Below the pieces are notes generated by a model. It was not told the DNA's origin and made no database searches. It was given only the letters and a program-made list of their open reading frames with translations. A program made the translations under genes and the position numbers. Below are positions 48,223-60,840 of a stretch of DNA of 64,000 nucleotides, one piece after another. The DNA lies in NCBI GenBank assembly GCA_014526335.1, contig JACTAT010000045.1:785850-849849 (forward strand). The letters run 5' to 3'. Numbering within the stretch: position 1 is the first letter of the stretch; each line of letters starts with the position of its first letter. The DNA comes from Chrysaora quinquecirrha (Eukaryota; Cnidaria; Scyphozoa; Semaeostomeae; Pelagiidae).

Positions 48223-49440
48223 AAACTGTAAAGTGTATAGAATATTGTATTATAGTTATACACTATAATCATATATAATAATAATAATGATAATAATAAT
48301 AATTGGGTTTTGGTTAAAATCATGTTAAGATAATTTCAGGTCCAAAAACCCACCCATTTGGATGGCACATACCCGCACCTAAAGTATACAAAGTACCCCC
48401 TGGGAGTGACCATTTGAAAAATGGGTGCAAAATGGGGCGGTGAAGTACATTAACCATATCAATGCACCCCCTGGATGCCATCAACTTTCCCAAGCAGAAA
48501 AGGAAGGCAACATCAAAATGATCAAAATACTGTAAAATAGCAAACACTTCAAATCTTATTTATCAACATTGGTAGATCGTGAATGAATTCAATGAATTTA
48601 AACTTCAAACCTTGGGGTGTAGCATAACTGATGTAGATATCAACTTCTGTCAGGTGGTTCAGCATCAAGAATGAGTTCACCAGCTGGCCATGATGTACAT
48701 CTATTTCTTTTTTCTACTTGAACATCAAAGCCTTCCCACTGTGTCAACCTGAGTGGTGTTTCTCAACAACTTTGGAGCACAACGAAAAAGACAATTCTCC
48801 TTCAAACTGCTTAAATTAAGCAACCAATGTGGATAAAGATTTTCAAAAAGTTTTAGGTAGATGAAAATCAACAGTGGTCTTGTGCTTTTTGTTAAGAAAG
48901 GTCACTTCCTTCCCAAACTCTAACAAACAATTGTTTACGAAAATTGCCAAAGATTTCCTCTTGGGTAAACGATAATGAAACAATTTTAAGTCTCTGTGTT
49001 GAAATAGAATTGCTCAGTTGGCAGTAGATGAATTGTCGCATGCAATTAAATAATCATATGCATTTTGACATATGCGTCTGTCGTTTTCATAGTCCAGCAA
49101 CTTTTTCTTCAGGGCTTTTTTTAGAGCATCACAGTTTTAGAAGAGCTGTTTTTTCTATATCCCTATCTCATGCGCTCATATTTTCCATATTCAATATCAA
49201 ATGGCCTAAGCACAAGAAAATGTTCCAATATCAATGAGCGTATAGGAATTTTGTCAAGGGTGGGTATGATATAAGGACATGTGTTGCATGCACATATATT
49301 TTTGGAGGCAGACTTTTTGCCATTAAGAAAGTTTGGAAGTAATTTTTCAAAAAGTAAGCTATTGCAATTATCACACAAGCCTCATGACAAGGTTGTTATC
49401 CATAGATAGATTTGTTTATGTTGTAGAAATGTTTGTTTCC
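48223..49440. repeat. LINE-B tail and duplicated flank, copy 1
   Basis: Resumes the LINE-B 3' tail (TATAGAATATTG, then an ATAATAATAATG microsatellite to about 48302) and continues for over 1.1 kb as a close paralog of 51488-52708. Small ORFs on either strand are not conserved. A minus-strand peptide with CACNTCPYI near 49290 is too short to assign. Confidence 0.7.
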
Positions 49441-50774
49441 ATAAGAGATGAGAGTTTAATAGACCCAAGTATTGAAATTCTTGACTAGCAGTTGAAGAAT
49501 TTTATATTATGTTGGAAATGAAGAGTTAAAATTGTAAATTGTAAATTCAACAAATTTATAGGTATACGTAAAAAGGTGAATTATGTAGGGTTTAATGGAA
49601 TCTGTGTGCAAATTTAATTTTAAGAAATATGTACAAGTTGGATTTGAGGAAGATATTTAATAGAGCATTTTGTGAATTGCAATATTTAAATTTGATGTGA
49701 TGAGAATGTTTCAAAAAATAGAAAAGAAAAGGTCAGAAAATGGACTATTGCAAGGTTTGTATAATTGGAAAGGAGGATATCATAAATTGCTTACAGGATT
49801 ATAATCAAAAATAGGTAGATGTAATAAAAATATTTACAACTACAAATTAGAGAAAGTGAGACCGATGAAATTTGTAAAATTGTATGATAAGGAATAGGAT
49901 ACTTTGAATGTATGTTTAAATACTTTAAATATATGTTTCTATTTATACAGCATGAGAGGTAACGGACATGTAGATAATCAAACAATATATATGTGGAATA
50001 ATTTAGGTATAATAGAATGAATAAGTATTATAAAAATGAGGTACCCTTTGAATACAGCTGTGAATGCGTATGCAAATGAAGGTCTTGAATTTCTCAAAGA
50101 ATCTAAAAAACATTGAAAGGAGGGGTTTTAGATTTCCCGAATTGTGATTTTCAATTCTTCAAGGATGTAAATGTAAAAAAACTTATATAACAAATATTAG
50201 GAATATAATAATTAATTAATTCATTAAATTGCAATAGTCAAAACTATTTATTATGAATATATTTACAACCATAAATTAGAGAAGGCAATAAGGATAAAAA
50301 TTTAAATTTTGTATGATAGGAAGATTATATGTTAAATTATATAAGGGAATATAGAATATTATAGGTTTATATTTATATAAAATGGTAGGTTATACACATG
50401 GAGATAATGTAATAATATATTTGTGGAACAATGTGGGTATAAGAAATGGATACGAATGATTAAAATAAAGCACCTGTGAATACAGCTGCCTGTCGCTTAT
50501 TGTTCCAATACTGGCAGTAACGAATTCCTTTGTACACGGATGTGTTCGAATTTCTCAAAGAATCTACAAAACAAATATGAGAATGTAGTTGTAAATTTTC
50601 TGATGTGTAATTTTCAATTCCTGAAGGATGTAAATTTAAAAAAAAAACATGGATAACAAATATAAGGAATATACAAAATCATTAATTCATTTACTTGCAA
50701 TAGTGGAAAGTATTTATGATCAATATATTTACAACAATAGGTGTTGGCTAACCATCTCATGATCAACGGAGGTA
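49441..50774. repeat. Very AT-rich, diverged tandem duplication
   Basis: 49795-50200 and 50240-50640 share order and words (ACAAATTAGAGAAAG versus ATAAATTAGAGAAGG; GAATACAGCTG; GAATTTCTCAAAGAATCTA), so they are an old tandem duplication of about 430 bp. No gene. Confidence 0.5.
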
Positions 50775-51487
50775 ATGCTACTGGGAACCAGACAGCAATT
50801 GTCTAAAGTCTCTTTTGAAGGTATACAAGAAGGTGATGAATCTGTTGCTTCTGTTAGCAAAGTTAAAAACCTTGGTGTTTATTTGGATAAAAATTTGAAT
50901 ATGGATAAACACATTACAAAACTATGCAGTATAGCATTTTGCCAATTGTACAAGTTAAAATGTATACAAAAGTTTCTCATCAACGAGGCAATCCAAACTG
51001 TTGTCCCCGCATTTATTATTAGCCACTTGGACTACTGTAACTCTTTGTTGTATGGTATGCCACACCATCTTATTGACAGACTGCAGCGTGTCCAAAATAC
51101 AGCTGCTCGTGTTGTGTTGCATATACCCAAATTTGATCATATACACACAGCCTTAATTGATCTGCACTGGCTGCCAGTCAAGCAACGTATCTGGTTTAAA
51201 ATTTTGCTGCTTAATTTTAAATATTGGATAGGAAAGGCACCTGTGTATTTACGGGATATGGTGGAGAGGTATAAGCCTGGTAGAACTCTCAGATTGAGTA
51301 ATGCGCTGCTGTTAACGGTTCCTCGTTTCAAGATCAAAACATAGGGTGCTAGAACTTTTTCCTATGCCGTGGCTAGTCTTTGGAACAGTCTTCCGGTCAA
51401 AATTTGAGCTATTGACAATTTTAATCATTTTTAATCATCTTTAAAGACTCATTTATTTAGATTAGCTTATGATATTATGTAATAGGT
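50775..51487 (+). pseudogene. LINE-B 3' fragment, copy 2
   Basis: Paralog of 36838-37490: VKNLGVYLDKNLNMDKHITK, AFIISHLDYCNSLLYGMPHH, LQRVQNTAARVVLHIPKFDH, then a TAG at 51342 before GARTFSYAVASLWNSLP. An upstream portion (50775-50840) is present here and not in copy 1. It is 5'-truncated with no RT catalytic motif. Confidence 0.75.
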
Positions 51488-52708
51488 ACAAAACTGTAAA
51501 GTGTATAGAATATTGTATTATAGTTATACACTATAATCATATATAATAATAATAATGATAATAATAATAATTGGGTTTTGGTTAAAATCATGTTAAGATA
51601 ATTTCAGGTCCAAAAACCCACACATTTGCATGGCACATACCCACACCCAAATCATACGAAGAACTCCCCTGGGAGTGACCATTTGCAAAATGGGTGCAAA
51701 ATGGGGCTGTGAAGTACATTAAGCATATCAATGCACCCCCTGGATGCCATCAATTTTCCCAAGCAAAACTGGAAGGCAACATCAAAACGATCAAAATACT
51801 GTAAAATAGCAAACACTTCAAATCTTATTTATCAACTTTGGTACATTGTGAATGAATTCAATGACTTTAAACTTCGAACCTAGGGGTGTAGCATAACTGA
51901 TGTAGATATCAACTTCTGTCAGGTGGTTCAGCATCAAGAATGAGTTCACCAGCTGGCCATCATGTACATCGATTTCTCTTTTTCTACTTGAGGATCAAAG
52001 CCTCCCCACTGTGTCAACTTGCGTGGTGTTTCTCAACAACTTTGGAGCACAACGTAAAAGACAATTCTCCTTCAAACTGCTTCAAATAAGCAACCAATGT
52101 GGATAAAGATTTTCAAAAAGTTTTAGGTAGATGAAAATCAACCGTGGTCTTGTGCTTTTTGTTAAGAAAGGTCACTTCCTTTCCAAACTCTAACAAACAA
52201 TTGTTTACGAAAATTGCCAAAGATTTCCTCTTGGGTAAACGATAATGAAACAATTTTAAGTCTCTGTGTTGAAATAGAATTGCTCAGTTGGCAGTAGATG
52301 AATTGTCGCATGCAGTTAAATAATCATATGCATTTTGACATACGCGTCTGTCGTTTTCATAGTCCAGCAATTTTTTATTCAGGGCATTTTTTAGAGCATC
52401 ACAGTTTTAGAAGAGCTGTTTTTTTCTATATCCCTATTTCATGCGCTCATATTTTCCATATTCAATATCAAATGGCCTAAGCACAAGAAAATGTTCCAAT
52501 ATCAATGAGCGTATAGGAATTTTGTCAAGGGTAGGTATGATATAAGGACATGTGTTGCATGCACATATATTTTTGGAGACAGACTTTTTGCCATTAAGAA
52601 AGTTTGGAAGTAATTTTTCAAAAAGTAAGCTATTGCAATTATCACAGAAGCCTCATGACAAGGTTGTTATCCATAGATAGATTTGTTTATGTTGTAGAAA
52701 TGTTTGTT
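51488..52708. repeat. LINE-B tail and duplicated flank, copy 2 (array-free)
   Basis: Aligns to 48223-49440. At 51491-51503 it holds a single AAACTGTAAAGTG followed directly by TATAGAATATTG, the uninterrupted counterpart of the array insertion site. The duplication runs into the assembly gap. Confidence 0.75.
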
Positions 52709-53208
52709 NNNNNNNNNNNNNNNNNNNNNNNNNNNNNNNNNNNNNNNNNNNNNNNNNNNNNNNNNNNNNNNNNNNNNNNNNNNNNNNNNNNNNNNNNNNN
52801 NNNNNNNNNNNNNNNNNNNNNNNNNNNNNNNNNNNNNNNNNNNNNNNNNNNNNNNNNNNNNNNNNNNNNNNNNNNNNNNNNNNNNNNNNNNNNNNNNNNN
52901 NNNNNNNNNNNNNNNNNNNNNNNNNNNNNNNNNNNNNNNNNNNNNNNNNNNNNNNNNNNNNNNNNNNNNNNNNNNNNNNNNNNNNNNNNNNNNNNNNNNN
53001 NNNNNNNNNNNNNNNNNNNNNNNNNNNNNNNNNNNNNNNNNNNNNNNNNNNNNNNNNNNNNNNNNNNNNNNNNNNNNNNNNNNNNNNNNNNNNNNNNNNN
53101 NNNNNNNNNNNNNNNNNNNNNNNNNNNNNNNNNNNNNNNNNNNNNNNNNNNNNNNNNNNNNNNNNNNNNNNNNNNNNNNNNNNNNNNNNNNNNNNNNNNN
53201 NNNNNNNN
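52709..53208. other. Assembly gap (500 N)
   Basis: Exactly 500 N, a conventional placeholder. The gap separates the duplicated flank from a tandem satellite, so its true length is unknown. Confidence 1.
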
Positions 53209-54760
53209 AACAAGTTACATTCACGTTGTGGGGACATCTTCTAGATCTGATGGATTATAGCTTTTAGGTACAATGTTTCCATAATTTAAACATCTTTTTC
53301 CTTATTACATCCGCTGCTCTACTGTATTATCGTTATTCCAGAAAGAAACATATTTTTGTCTTCTACATTTCTCGACAGCTTTTCTCTCAACTAGTTAATT
53401 TTTCAATCTTACCCACCAAAACATTTTACATTCACGTTGTGGGGACATCTTCTAGATCTGATGGATTATAGCTTTTAGGTACAATGTTTCCATAATTTAA
53501 ACATCTTTTTCCTTATTACATCCGCTGCTCTACTATTTATCGTTATTCCAGAAAGAAACATATTGTTGTCTTCTACGTTTCTCGACAGCTTTTCTCTGAA
53601 CTGGTTAATTTTTCAATCTTACACACCAAAACAACTTACATTCACGTCGTGGGGACATCTTCTAGATCTGATGGATTATAGCTTTTAGGTACAATGTTTC
53701 CATAATTTAAACATGTTTTTCCTTATTACATCCGCTGCTCTACTATTTATCGTTATTCCAGAATAAAAACATATTTTTGTCTTCTACGTTTCTCGACAGC
53801 TTTTCTCTCAACTGGTTAATTTTTCAATCTTATACACCAAAACAAGTTACATTCACGTTGTGGGGACATGTTCTAGATCTGATGGATTATAGCTTTTAGG
53901 TACAATGTTTCCATAATTTAAACATCTTTTTCCTTATTACATCCGCTGCTCTACTGTATTATCGTTATTCCAGAAAGAAACATATTTTTGTCTTCTACGT
54001 TTCTCGACAGCTTTTCTCTCAACTGGTTAATTTTTCAATCTTACACACCAAAACAACTTACATTCACGTTGTGGGGACATCTTCTAGATCTGATGGATTA
54101 TAGCTTTTAGGTACAATGTTTCCATAATTTAAACATCTTTTTCCTTATTACATCCGCTGCTCTACTGTATTATCGTTATTCCAGAAAGAAACATATTTTT
54201 GTCTTCTACATTTCTCGACAGCTTTTCTCTCAACTAGTTAATTTTTCAATCTTACCCACCAAAACATTTTACATTCACGTTGTGGGGACATCTTCTAAAT
54301 CTGATGGATTATAGCTTTTAGGTACAATGTTTCCATAATTTAAACATCTTTTTCCTTATTACATCTGCTGCTCTAATGTATTATCGTTATTCCAGAAAGA
54401 AACATATTTTTGTCTTCTACGTTTCTCGACAGCTTTTCTCTCAACTGGTTAATTTTTCAATCTTACCCACCAAAACAACTTACATTCACGTTGTGGGGAC
54501 ATCTTCTAGGTCTTGTGAGTTATAGCTTTTAGGTACAATTTTTCCATAATTTAAACATCTTTTTCCTTATTACATCCGCTGCTCTACTGTATTGTCGTTA
54601 TTCCAGAAAGAAACATATTTTTGTCTTCTACATTTCTCCACAGCTATTCTCTCAACTGGTTAATTTTTCAATCTTACCCACCAAAACATTTTACATTCAC
54701 GTTGTGGGGACATCTTCTATATCTGATGGATTATTGTCTTTTGGCGAAATTTTTCCTTAA
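53209..54760. repeat. 211-bp satellite (about 7-8 units)
   Basis: Units recur at 210-211 bp, marked by TCACGTTGTGGGGACATCTT at about 53221, 53432, 53642, 53853, 54064, 54275, 54486 and 54697, then decay. Units differ by a few substitutions and 1-2-bp indels. The array abuts the N gap, so it is probably longer. No coding content. Confidence 0.92.
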
Positions 54761-54954
54761 TAGTTGTCGTTTACTCATTACATTTACCGCTGTCTTGATA
54801 TGGTTATTTCGAAAAAGCAAGGAATTTCGGTCTTACATGCTTCTTTATACAGCCGGTGTATGATAATATGCATTTATATTTGTGATACTTTGTCATCGAT
54901 GTAAATAGAATAAATGACTGTATTCACATTGTTTGCTTTCTTTATCGTATGCAG

Positions 54955-55200
54955 ACAGAAGAGACGGTTGGGAAAAGGCAGCAAGATTCTCTGCACCAAA
55001 GGAAAAGTCTTCTTTGAAGCCCAAAGGTAACTCGTCGTAATGATATTTTACTCCAAACGGTAGATTTAGTAGTTAATCTTTTCGATAAAAGATTTTATTT
55101 ACATTTTCTGCATCTTTTTTATCGTATGCAGAGAGAACAGACGGCTGGGACAAAGCAGCTACATCCGCTATATCAAAGGAAACGTTTTCGAAGCCTAAAG
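54955..55200 (+). repeat. Tandemly duplicated phase-1 exon
   Basis: Two exons of 72 and 69 bp, each preceded by TTATCGTATGCAG and followed by GTAACT or GTAACTTG plus similar intron sequence (GATATTTTACTC..ACGGTA). The duplication includes the introns, so the repeat unit is about 175 bp. Both exons are phase 1-1, so either can be kept or skipped without a frame change. Confidence 0.75.
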
Positions 55201-58200
55201 GTAACTTGTCATATTGATATTTACTCGGAACGGTATATTTAGTAGACTGATTACCTGAGTCGTAGTTATCGCTATTGAAATACATGCTAGGATGCTCAAA
55301 CTACGACTCATAATCGAACGGTTATCTTTCTGGATTGGATAACTGGGACTCAAGTAATAAGTCTATATATTTTGTAGTAGATCTTCTTGATCCGGCTAAT
55401 GAGCCATTATCTTTTTATCACAATTTGATGACTGTTAACTGAAGAGAAAATGAAAATTTTCATTCTTCTTTTCAGGAAAGGCTTTCCTCTCGATACATGA
55501 TTCGATTTATTCTTTGTATTATAAGTTAATAGGATTTCTTACCTGAGATCTTGTCCATGCTAACTGACCGTTTAAAAGCTTCTATTCATGATATTATTTT
55601 TGGAGATTCTCTTACTTGAGCAAACAAAGGCTTCAACAAAGGATTGTGGCTAATTTTGTCATTTTTCAAGGGTCTTTGATGGGAATTCTGGGAACAGCTC
55701 CCTTAGTTGCGTATTTTAGCTACAGCGACTTCACCTGATATTTCGTTGGTCAGGCCCTGTTATTATTTCTATTGGCTTTAACGCTACCCAAATGCTACCG
55801 CAACCCAAAACCCTTAAAAAAGGACATAGCCCTTGCAGGATATTTCTCGCTTCTTATACAGATGCCTCGATTGTAGTCAGTACAAAATTGCTTAAAAGAA
55901 AAGACCTTATCGTATTTTTTTTCTTTTTACAGTTATAATCCCAACCATGAAAAAGAATGAGCACGGGGAAAGAAAATACGATAAGACTCATTCATGCATT
56001 TTTTGTGGGAACGAGTATGCAAAAATAGCAAGGCACTTAGAAAGTGTGCACAAGGATGAGGAAGAAATGTTGAAGATATCAGCAATCAACATAAAAACCC
56101 AGCAGGGAAAAGAGCGTCGAAAGACTGGGCTAGACCGACTACGATTGAAGGGTGATTTTTATCACAACCTGAAAGTTATTAAGTGTGGAGGGGAACTCAA
56201 AGTCTGCCGCCGGCCTGGGAGCGATGAAGAAGTTTCCCATGAGCAGTTTGTGCCTTGCATTCATTGCCTAGGCTTTGTTCAGAGGCATGAGCTTTGGCGA
56301 CATGTGGCCCAATGCCCTTTTAACGAAGCCAAAAACACAAAAGAAGAAGACGAAAAAGCAAACAGAAAGCTGCAATACGAAAGTCAGCTTTTATTGTATG
56401 GCAGTCAGGAGTCTGACGATCATGACGTTCTAACTGCTGGCTTCCAGGAACACGTAATAAGCACTATGCGAATTGACGAAATTTCGCTGACTGCAAAGAC
56501 AGACGAACTGATTCGCATTTTCGGAAAGTCGGTATACGAAAAAAGTGGCTCAGCTAAGGCCAACTACATCAGTCAAAAAATGAGGTCCCTTGCTCGACTT
56601 CTTATGGAGCTGCAAAAGATTTCAGAGAATGAAAGCCGTACCTTAACAGATTTCATTTCCCCTTCAAACTTTGATGCGGTAATCAAAGCTACGAGAAGTT
56701 TATGCTCACATAGTATGGAGGCTGAGAAAGACCATCTCTCTTCCTTTGACAAGCCGTCCTTAGCTCTTCACCTCGGTCATCATCTAAAAAAATGTGCAGC
56801 TCTTTTAAGAGGTATAGCTCTGAGGAAGAGGGACAGAAACATGAAAGAGGATGTAGAATCCTTCATCGATTTGATGGAAGGGGAGTGGTCAACCAAGATT
56901 TCGTCTGCTGCTTTGAGAACACTGAGTGATTCTCAATTCAGCAAAACGCCAATACTCCCAGTAACATCAGATTTAGTAAAGCTAAGAGAGTATCTCTTGT
57001 CTGAGATACCAAGGCTGACAACGATGCTGAGTTCAAAGCCAACATTAGAAATTTGGAGAACCTTGGCAGAGCTAACTTCATCAAGAATAATTCTCTTTAA
57101 TAAAAGAAGGGGCAATGAAGGCACAAAGATGGAGATAGCCCAGTTTCAGAACCGACCTTCATGGACGGAAATAAGCATGGACGAAATGGTTCGCTCATTG
57201 AAACCACTTGAGCTTGAGCTGTGCAAGCGGTAAGAACATGTTTTGTAGACTTAACATTTATTGTATGCGAAATGGGCATTCTTCTTCTGTAGTGCAATCA
57301 TTGAATTTTGCTCTAAACGTTACAGCTTGCTTTCAAATGAACCGGTAGCAATCTTTTAACCTGTTGCACAATATATTTGGTATGGTGTTTTTGACACGGT
57401 TTCTACTGTACGCAAACACTCTTTTCATCATTTGAGAATGTATGCTACCTAACCGTAAGCAAAAACGTTTGCTGAAATGCCATTTGAATTCAAGCTGTAA
57501 CGTTTAAGGCAAATCGCATGTTACTTTTGGGTTGTCGATGAAAAGTGAGTTTTTCACTTTCCCTTATGCGGAGTGAAATAAGCAGTCCTAGATAAACAGG
57601 GTCTTGCAGCCTAAAAAATGTAAACCAGGTCTGCGTTTCACCTGACCAGTTATTACCCTTACACTAGTTGTTGCTCATGGAGTTGTAACAATCGTGCACT
57701 GGTTTACTCTTAAAAGTTTCAAAGTGTACTTTTTTTATCGATGACTGGAAGTTGTCATCTGATTTCAGTATCTGTGATTGTAGATTGGACCTTGTATACA
57801 TTAAAGGCAAGCGAGGAAGAAAAGTCCCAGTCATAATGACAAAAGAAATAGTCAAGGCCATTGAGGCATTAATCAGCACAAGGAATTCTGTTGGTGTTGC
57901 ACCTGAAAATAAATTTATATTTGCTGCTCCCACAAGGGGTTCTCTAAAATATCTTAGGGGGCCTGACTGTCTTAGTGCAGTTGTGAACCACTTAGATATG
58001 GAGAACCCTGCCGCTATAAAAAGCACCAAGCTCAGGAAATATGTAGCGACTGTGTCCCAGATCATTGACCTTACGGAATCTGAGCTTGAGTGGCTTGCTC
58101 GACACATGGGGCATGATTTGTCAGTGCACAGAGAGTACTACAGACTGCATGACCACACACTTGAACTGTCCAAGATCAGCAGGCTACTTCTTGCAGTCGA

Positions 58201-59732
58201 CGAAGGAAACGCTGGGAGATGGCAGGGGAAAAAGTTAAGTGACATATCAATAGATGGTAAGTGATATATCTTACAACAAATGAGTTTATCACTGAGCAAT
58301 AAAACTACATTGCTGTTATATGGCCAGTTGCCAAAGAATGCAGACAAGATTAGGTCAAATTAACTGACCTCCTCAGATTAAAGCTTCCATGGTTGCAAGT
58401 TAATGACTTCATAGAATGAATATTTCGTTCCTGGCAACATTTGAGATTTACGGACCATACTGAAGAATATTACAGAAAATGCTCTTTTGGTCTACTTTAC
58501 TCGCAATGACTATCAAATGATTTTTCAATATTTCCCTTCTATCGCTGTATAATTTAATAGTTTCTAGCTATTTTAGCCTTGGTTTTTGAAATGGCAAAGA
58601 AAAACAGAACTTTGTTCATAAACAAACACGGCAGCAATTGCTGACATATATGTCAAATTTATAGAGCTTGTTCCTTTGCTAAATTGTCTATTCACGAAAT
58701 AAAAATCAAAACCTGCTCTTTGTTTGGCATATCTTTCAACTCCTTTTTTTTAGAACTTGCATTGGAAGAAGACCCTGAAAGTGAAGAAGAAACAGGAACT
58801 GAAACAGTAGAAGAAGGTACTGTAGCTGAGCCACAAGCGCAAGATGACAATCAAGAGGAATCTTTTCCTACATTACCCAAAGGTTAATTGTTGTGTTTCT
58901 GTTATACTTTAAGCAAATAGTTGCAAATGATGTTCGGAATTCTACCTACAGGGCTACGGGCTTGTTTTCGCGGCAGTGTTGTTTTCCGAGCAGTAAAAAT
59001 GTTGTTGTTCATTGAGATTTTGTCCCCAAAACAGCTGAAACAGCTTGGTTCTGCACCATTCTAGAGTTCAAATTTTCAAAAATTCTCTTATTTCCCTTTG
59101 CAGGCACAGTTTACGCACTTATTACATTAGAGTATTTACTTGAGAATTGCTCCGGTACCTACATAGGAACCAAAAAAATTTGCCAAGGAAAGGCCCACCA
59201 ATGAAACACACCCAGAAAAAAGCCACACCCATTGGTCTGTATGATACCCATTTCCAAACCCTGGCTGTTGAGTCATGTTGTAGCTATGGCCCTGGTGACA
59301 TTCTGCATATTGTTTTGATGACATAAAAGTTATACTGCAGGAACAAAACTAAAGATTATTATAGGTTAGGATACTGGTTGTTCCTTGTCTTTGCAATGGT
59401 ATACTTCATCTACATCTCGCAAACCATAGAAAAAGTCACCAAGTTGTCTGAATTTAATATACCTTCTAGGAAATCTATCCAAAGAGCATACAAAGAAGAA
59501 GAAGGCTGATAAATCTTCCACAAGAGAAGGTAAAGTTCCATGGACAACAGCAGAAACTAATGCTGTAATGCAACATTTCATGGACAATATCAGGAAGATG
59601 AAAGTGCCTGGGAAAGCCGAATGTGTTAAGTGCATCGGTGATAATGCTGTTCTTAGCAGAAGATCCTGGACGAACATAAAGGATTATGTTCGCAATCAGA
59701 TAACAAAGGCAAAAAGACTTGGTGCTAAGTAA
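54955..59732 (+). CDS. Zinc finger / tyrosine-recombinase-like / SANT-like gene (6 exons, intact)
   Basis: Exons 54955-55026, 55132-55200, 55933-57232, 57769-58256, 58754-58882, 59470-59732. All phases agree (1,1,2,1,1), with no stop before TAA at 59732. Exons 1 and 2 are duplicates (DRRDGWEKAA and ERTDGWDKAA). Exon 3 reads VIIPTMKKNEHGERKYDKTH, then a C2H2-type finger CIFCGNEYAKIARHLESVH and a second CIHC...H...C finger, then a long helical region. Exon 4 resembles the catalytic domain of Crypton-type tyrosine recombinases: KGKRGRKVPVIM, KSTKLRKYVAT, WLARHMGHDLSVHREYYRL with GHD and the candidate nucleophile Tyr. Exon 5 is acidic. Exon 6 has KVPWTTAETNAV and RRSWTNIKDYVRNQIT, a Myb/SANT-like C-terminus. 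The 5' start is not seen; the ATG at 55947 could serve, or exons may lie in or before the satellite and gap. Probably a nuclear DNA-binding protein derived from a transposon enzyme; catalysis is unproven. Confidence 0.8.
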
Positions 59733-59739
59733 CATCTTT

Positions 59740-60840
59740 ATTTTCCATCCCTGTTAAGGTTCCTGGACCCTTTCGTAAAACCTTGTAATGTATAAAGATC
59801 TTATTTGGAATAATTTTCTGTTATTGAATATCATTGTTAATGTTAAGGTAATAGACTCTTTCGTAAAACCACATAGTGTAAAAAAAATTTGATGTGGAAA
59901 ACTTTTCCGTTATTTTCCATCCGTGTTAAGGTTCCTGGACCCTTTCATAAAACCTTGTAATGTATAAAGATCTTATTTGGAATAGTTTTCTGTTATTGAA
60001 TATCATTGTTAAAGTTATGGTAATAGACTCTTTTGTAAAACCACATAGTGTAAAAAAATCTAATGTGGAAAACTGGTCCTTTATTTTCCATCCCTGTTAA
60101 GGTTCCTGGACCCTTTCATAAAACCTTGTAATGTATAAAGATCTTATTTGGAATAGTTTTCTGTTATTGAATATCATTGTTAAAGTTATGGTAATAGACT
60201 CTTTTGTAAAACCACATAGTGTAAAAAAATCTAATGTGGAAAACTGGTCCGTTATTTTCCATTCCTGTTAAGGTTCCTGGACCCTTTCATAAAACCTTGT
60301 AATGTATAAAGATCTTATTTGGAATAGTTTTCTGTTATTGAATATCATTGTTAAAGTTATGGTAATAGACTCTTTTGTAAAACCACATAGTGTAAAAAAA
60401 TCTAATGTGGAAAACTGGTCCTTTATTTTCCATCCCTGTTAAGGTTCCTGGACCCTTTCATAAAACCTTGTAATGTATAAAGATCTTATTTGGAATAGTT
60501 TTCTGTTATTGAATATCATTGTTAAAGTTATGGTAATAGACTCTTTTGTAAAACCACATAGTGTAAAAAAATCTAATGTGGAAAACTGGTCCTTTATTTT
60601 CCATTCGTGTTAAGGTTCCTGGACCCTTTCATAAAACCTTGTAATGTATAAAGATCTTATTTGGAATAGTTTTCTGTTATCGAATATCGTTGTTAAGGTT
60701 ATGATGGACCCTTTTGTAAAACCACATAGTGTATATAGATCTTATTTGGAACTGTTTTCTTATATTAACTATTGCTGCTAAGGTTCCTGGACCCTTATGG
60801 TAAACCTTGTAGTGTAAAAAGATTTAACTTGTTGGAAGTT
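59740..60840. repeat. 171-bp satellite with two-part units (about 6.5 copies)
   Basis: TCCTGGACCC recurs at 59761, 59933, 60104, 60275, 60446 and 60617 (period 171-172). Each unit is two related halves of about 86 bp: one with TAAAACCTTGTAATGTATAA, the other with TAAAACCACATAGTGTAAAA. It begins within about 15 bp of the stop codon of the upstream gene, so it supplies that gene's 3' flank. Units 3-6 are nearly identical; the outer ones decay. Confidence 0.92.

Noticed and set aside
37462..48323. Dozens of near-identical 60-75-codon minus-strand ORFs, one per satellite unit
   Set aside because: They overlap the tRNA-like promoter region, the unit length is not a multiple of three, and their similarity follows from nucleotide identity of the array.
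49163..49378. Minus-strand peptide with CACNTCPYI as a Penelope-like element
   Set aside because: Only one short motif matches, and flanking frames show no RT or nuclease segments.
52604..53267. Long ORFs of about 185-218 codons across the gap
   Set aside because: They consist almost entirely of N bases.
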